From the NCBI GenBank assembly GCA_035479875.1, contig DATIIH010000012.1, forward strand, positions 1-64,000: DNA of 64,000 nt. The letters run 5' to 3'. The stretch is from PMNU01 sp035479875. Lineage in GTDB: Bacteria > Patescibacteriota > Saccharimonadia > Saccharimonadales > UBA4665. The position numbers were made by a program, and so were the translations under genes. The notes beneath the pieces were generated by a model that had not been told where the DNA came from, searched no databases, and saw only the letters and a program-made list of their open reading frames with translations. Positions 60,798 through 64,000 of this stretch are shown here, one piece after another (position 1 is the stretch's first letter; every line of letters starts with the position of its first letter).

Positions 60798-62178
60798 ACT
60801 TGACGACGTCGCCCCACTCGATGGCAGAACAGTGCGCATATATTCCTGCGGCCCAACCGTCTACGACCACGTACATATTGGCAACCTCAGCGCCTACATT
60901 TTTGCCGACACGCTGCGCCGCGCGCTCAAAGTGGCAGGTAATCTCGAAACACAGCACGCTATGAACTACACCGACGTCGATGATAAAACGATTCGCCGCA
61001 GCCACGAGCGCTTCCCGGACGACGACCCGGCCGCAGCCCTGGTCAAGCTCACCGACGAATGCATCAGCATCTTTAACGAAGACATGGTACGCATAGGCAA
61101 CGATGCGAGCGCACTGACGTTCGTGCGCGCCACTGACCCCAAGACTATTTGGGGCATGCAGGATCTCATTACCAAGCTGCATGCAGGCGGCTTTGCCTAT
61201 ATTGCCGACGACGGCGTGTACTTCTCAATTGAGGCTTACAAAAAGGCTGGCAAGACGTACGGCCAACTACTTGAATTGAGTAGCGCCAACACTTCTGAAG
61301 CGCGCATTCAAAACGACGAATACGACAAAGAGTCGGTACACGACTTTGCACTGTGGAAGACCCAAAAAGACGGGGAACCGTCGTGGGACTTCACACTCGA
61401 CGGGCACGACCTTAAGGGGCGCCCGGGCTGGCACATTGAGTGTTCTGTTATGAGTCGCCAGATTCTGGGCCAGCCCTTTGATATTCACACCGGCGGCGTA
61501 GACCTCATCTTCCCGCACCACGAAAACGAAATCGCCCAAAGCACCGCGTTGGAAGACAACCCTGTAATGGCCACAATCTTCGCCCACAACGAACATGTGC
61601 TAGTAGACGGCAAAAAGATGGCTAAGTCAGCTAAAAACTTCTACACGCTGCAAGACGTGATCGCTAAGGGCTTCGACCCGCTGGCTTTCCGCGTTAAGAT
61701 GCTACAGTCGCACTATCGCTCGCAGGTCAACTTTACGTGGGAGAGCTTAGAAGCGGCGCAAAACCTGCTGCAGAATCTGCGCGCCTGGGCAGATCTCAAA
61801 CACCAAAAGGCCGCACACAACGCGGCAGCCAGCGCGGGCTATAAAGAAGCGATTCAAAAGGTATTCGACGCCGTTCAAGACGATCTTGATACCCCGAGCG
61901 CATTCGTACAACTAGCTAAACTTGTAGCCGACGGCGAGACCAGCGGCGTGGATCCAGATAAAATCCAGCCACTGCTCAATATACTAGACCGCCTATTTGG
62001 CCTGTCGCTAGCCGAGCGGCCCGACATTGCGCATGAGCAAAAAGACTTGCTAGCCGAGCGCGAAGCTGCCCGCGGGAGCAAAGATTGGACTAGATCCGAC
62101 GAGCTGCGCGGCACACTGGGCAAGCAGGGTATAGGCGTGCGCGACACCGATGGCGGCCCGGTGTGGTTCCGCCAGTAA
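60769..62178 (+). CDS. cysS: Cysteinyl-tRNA synthetase
   Basis: 469 residues. MKLYNTLTRK start is standard for CysRS; SCGPTVYDHVHIGN holds the zinc Cys and HIGH motif, HIECSVMS and FPHHENE the other zinc ligands, and KKMAKSAKN the KMSKS loop. So zinc binding is retained here. The start lies inside nrnA (29-base overlap), indicating coupling. It ends four bases from a convergent gene. Confidence 0.97.
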   Translation: MKLYNTLTRKLDDVAPLDGRTVRIYSCGPTVYDHVHIGNLSAYIFADTLRRALKVAGNLETQHAMNYTDVDDKTIRRSHERFPDDDPAAALVKLTDECISIFNEDMVRIGNDASALTFVRATDPKTIWGMQDLITKLHAGGFAYIADDGVYFSIEAYKKAGKTYGQLLELSSANTSEARIQNDEYDKESVHDFALWKTQKDGEPSWDFTLDGHDLKGRPGWHIECSVMSRQILGQPFDIHTGGVDLIFPHHENEIAQSTALEDNPVMATIFAHNEHVLVDGKKMAKSAKNFYTLQDVIAKGFDPLAFRVKMLQSHYRSQVNFTWESLEAAQNLLQNLRAWADLKHQKAAHNAAASAGYKEAIQKVFDAVQDDLDTPSAFVQLAKLVADGETSGVDPDKIQPLLNILDRLFGLSLAERPDIAHEQKDLLAEREAARGSKDWTRSDELRGTLGKQGIGVRDTDGGPVWFRQ

Positions 62179-62182
62179 AACC

Positions 62183-63301
62183 TTAGGCTTTCTTTTCGGT
62201 GACGCTTGCTTGGTACGTAGATTCCTCGATGATGTGTTTAGTGTGCAAATAATCGAGTAGGGCAATGCGGATACAACCCATGGCCGGAATGGCTACCAAT
62301 CCGCCAAACAACCCGCCAAAACTCACACCAATAATAACCGCGCTAAACACCAACAGCGGCGACATGTTAGTACTGTTGGCTTGAATGCGTGGCTGAATAA
62401 TGTAGTTCTCGATTTGCTGGTACAAAATGTAGTAGGCCAAAACCAACACCGCTGAAACAGGTGAGTGGAACAAGGCTACGGTAGTCACGATAACAGCACC
62501 GATGCTGTGGCCAATCAGCGGAATTAAGCCACACACAAAGACCACTACAATAAGCGCCGCCGGATAGCTAATATGCAATATGATCAGCGCAGGCAATAGG
62601 AGTGAGGCGGCAATAAATGCCAGTACTACTTGGCCGTTTACGTACCCCTTTACGACCTTGTACATGTCGAGCGCCAAACGGTCGGCACGGCTGTGGTGGC
62701 GATCGGGAATAACATCACGCATAAAACGCAGCCAGCGCGGGCCTTCAATGAGCATCATGAACGTTAATACCAAAATAGTTAACACCGAAAATACGCTGCT
62801 GCCGACTTTGGTTATACCACTCAGTGCCGTACCGCCGATGTCGCCAAGGCGATCAGTAACTTGGTGCGAAAATTTATCTACTTGCGGCTCTAACTTATAG
62901 CGGGCGATAAATTTGCCCACGCCGCTATTCTGATCACGAGCTTGCTCGATTAATCCAGGCACCGCCTGTACAAAATTAGAAGTTTGGCCCACCAAAGGTG
63001 GGATAACCAGGGCCAAAAAGCCAGCTAAAAAGCCAATCACCACAAAAAACGAAATAGCTGTGGCTGTGGCGCGGCTGCCCTTGCGCTTGCCGGGCAGGCG
63101 TTCGGCGATCCAGTGCACCGGGCCATTGAGTGCCAATGCTAAAAAGAAGCCAGTAAAGATGAGTACTAGAGCGTGCGCCGCGTGTTTGAGCGAGGCCAGG
63201 CCAATGACTGACACAATAACCAGCAGCAACACACGGATAACCGTGTTGTTGCTAATAGAGAACTCTACATGTTCGGTCGACTTTTGGCGGAAGCTCAGCA
63301 T
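62183..63301 (-). CDS. AI-2E family transporter (PerM/YhhT-like)
   Basis: 372 residues with seven or eight membrane helices. PPLVGQTSNFVQAVPGLIEQ (early periplasmic helix) and the C-terminal YYILYQQIENYIIQPRIQ motif are hallmarks of the family. Members export signals or ions; many are Na+/H+ antiporters. The next gene in the same direction is 17 bases away. Confidence 0.88.
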   Translation of the reverse strand: MLSFRQKSTEHVEFSISNNTVIRVLLLVIVSVIGLASLKHAAHALVLIFTGFFLALALNGPVHWIAERLPGKRKGSRATATAISFFVVIGFLAGFLALVIPPLVGQTSNFVQAVPGLIEQARDQNSGVGKFIARYKLEPQVDKFSHQVTDRLGDIGGTALSGITKVGSSVFSVLTILVLTFMMLIEGPRWLRFMRDVIPDRHHSRADRLALDMYKVVKGYVNGQVVLAFIAASLLLPALIILHISYPAALIVVVFVCGLIPLIGHSIGAVIVTTVALFHSPVSAVLVLAYYILYQQIENYIIQPRIQANSTNMSPLLVFSAVIIGVSFGGLFGGLVAIPAMGCIRIALLDYLHTKHIIEESTYQASVTEKKA

Positions 63302-63318
63302 TATGCCACCATTATGGC

Positions 63319-64000
63319 TTAGCCACGCCGCTTATGCAACGCCTGCTGGTAGATTGCGAGCGTGCGGGCACCGACGCGCGCCACGTCAAATTGCTTGCTG
63401 TATGCTTGCTGCCAGGCGTGTGCGGCCTGCCGCGCCCGGGGATCGATAAGTGCGTTCACCAGCTTAACGGCAAACTGGGTAGTATCGAGCGGGTCAAAGA
63501 GTGCTTCTGGCCGTGGCGCCATGACGCTGGCGTAGCCGGGGTTATTACCGGCTAACACCATGCCGCGCGCAGCGCCAAATGCTTCCAAAAGCACTACGCC
63601 AAAGCTTTCGCCGCCCGTGCTGGGATACACCACCACATCGGCCGAAGCCAAATAGCGCGGCTTGTCTGCTTCACTAATGAACCCAGTGAACTCTACGATG
63701 TCGGTCAACTGGTGGTCGGCCGTGTATTTTTCGAGCTCTGCGCGCAATGGGCCATCGCTGCAAACAATAACGCGCGCGTCATGCGGCCATATGCCCTCTG
63801 CCACGGCGTGTGCTACCGCCTTAAGTAACAGTCCGCAACCTTTGCGCTCCACCAACCTGCCTAGAAAGACAACGTTTAAACCCTTGGCATAACGCGTAAG
63901 CGGCTTTGCGCCCACAAATTTGTCTAGTTCTATCGGGAGCCCCTCTACCTTGCTGTCAATCTTGAACGTCTGCAAAGCAAACTGACGAGCAGGTTCAGAC
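63319..64000 (-). CDS. GT4 glycosyltransferase, N-terminus outside window
   Basis: About 227 codons visible, open to the right edge, so the true start is beyond 64000. The GT-B C-terminal domain has VVFLGRLVERKGCGLLLKAV, VVVYPSTGGESFGVVLLEAFG with the E-x7-E motif, and ends in a helical tail. Transfers a sugar from a nucleotide donor, perhaps to a membrane lipid given the neighbouring envelope genes. Acceptor unknown. Confidence 0.88.
   Translation of the reverse strand, partial: SEPARQFALQTFKIDSKVEGLPIELDKFVGAKPLTRYAKGLNVVFLGRLVERKGCGLLLKAVAHAVAEGIWPHDARVIVCSDGPLRAELEKYTADHQLTDIVEFTGFISEADKPRYLASADVVVYPSTGGESFGVVLLEAFGAARGMVLAGNNPGYASVMAPRPEALFDPLDTTQFAVKLVNALIDPRARQAAHAWQQAYSKQFDVARVGARTLAIYQQALHKRRG

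Noticed and set aside
1..64000. UGA recoded as glycine or tryptophan
   Set aside because: Long genes are open with UGA as stop, UGA is used in ATGA overlaps, and the only tRNA-Trp has a CCA anticodon.
1..64000. CRISPR array, insertion sequence or prophage
   Set aside because: No regularly spaced direct repeats, transposase, integrase or phage structural gene was seen.

Overview
The window looks like a fragment of a small-genome Patescibacteria (CPR) chromosome, most probably Candidatus Saccharibacteria (TM7). This is inferred from gene content and style, not from a marker tree: tightly packed genes with many overlaps, an L1 protein with a long charged N-terminal extension, a Tmk-ThyX fusion, many orphan proteins, and -10 boxes sitting 6-9 nt before start codons. 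TGA works as a normal stop (for example in ATGA overlaps at 1232 and 57817), which argues against the UGA-glycine lineages (Gracilibacteria, Absconditabacteria). There is one tRNA (Trp), no rRNA, no CRISPR array and no recognisable insertion sequence.

Layout. 1-5660 (minus): GH57 glucanotransferase/amylase and a glycogen-synthase-like GT4, glutamate dehydrogenase, HIT protein, HAD hydrolase, small coiled coil, VOC protein. 5711-13085: a 629-aa orphan, two membrane-anchored proteins, and an orphan followed by a membrane-anchored glucosaminidase + NlpC/P60 wall hydrolase. 13155-16970 (minus): a lipid head-group operon (diacylglycerol-kinase-like, CarS-like CDP-lipid synthase, PssA, Psd, PLD-like protein). 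17049-28137: accessory genes, including a phosphatase-like protein lacking its second His, an MFS carrier, a divergent GT51-like transglycosylase, an NDK-like protein, ketopantoate reductase, two possible nuclease-fold orphans, a HExxH lipoprotein and a PRTase-fold protein. 28219-36787: tRNA-Trp, P-loop kinase, YgjP-like peptidase, ABC exporter, PAS histidine kinase, GT2.

36870-40535: secE-nusG and rplK-rplA with small orphans between. 40542-46630: PRTase-like protein, MprF-like lysyltransferase, then dcd and the tmk-thyX-thyX fusion, which together cover dCTP to dTDP. 46608-47702: two unknown small genes with near-identical terminator/antiterminator leaders, divergent from an M20 peptidase that has its own similar attenuator. 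48856-50055: rplJL with a consensus promoter, an L10-type leader and terminators. 50073-62178 (plus except one gene): GGCT-like protein, archaemetzincin-like protein (minus), dnaX, dnaB, GT-C protein, ybaB, recR, a trypsin-like lipoprotein with a possible inactive paralogue, NrnA-type DHH phosphoesterase and cysS. 62183-64000 (minus): AI-2E family permease and a GT4 glycosyltransferase cut by the window end.

How the parts fit. The window joins dTTP synthesis, replication/recombination, ribosome and transcription-elongation genes with an envelope programme (phospholipid head groups, lysyl-lipid, wall hydrolases, glycosyltransferases, lipoprotein proteases). Genes that begin transcripts often look leaderless (TANNNT box, 6-9 nt, ATG/GTG, no Shine-Dalgarno), while genes inside operons have Shine-Dalgarno sites or start/stop overlaps. 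Several key transcripts (secE, rplJL, M20 peptidase, the two small genes) carry a terminator-like hairpin just before the coding region, pointing to frequent control by transcription attenuation.
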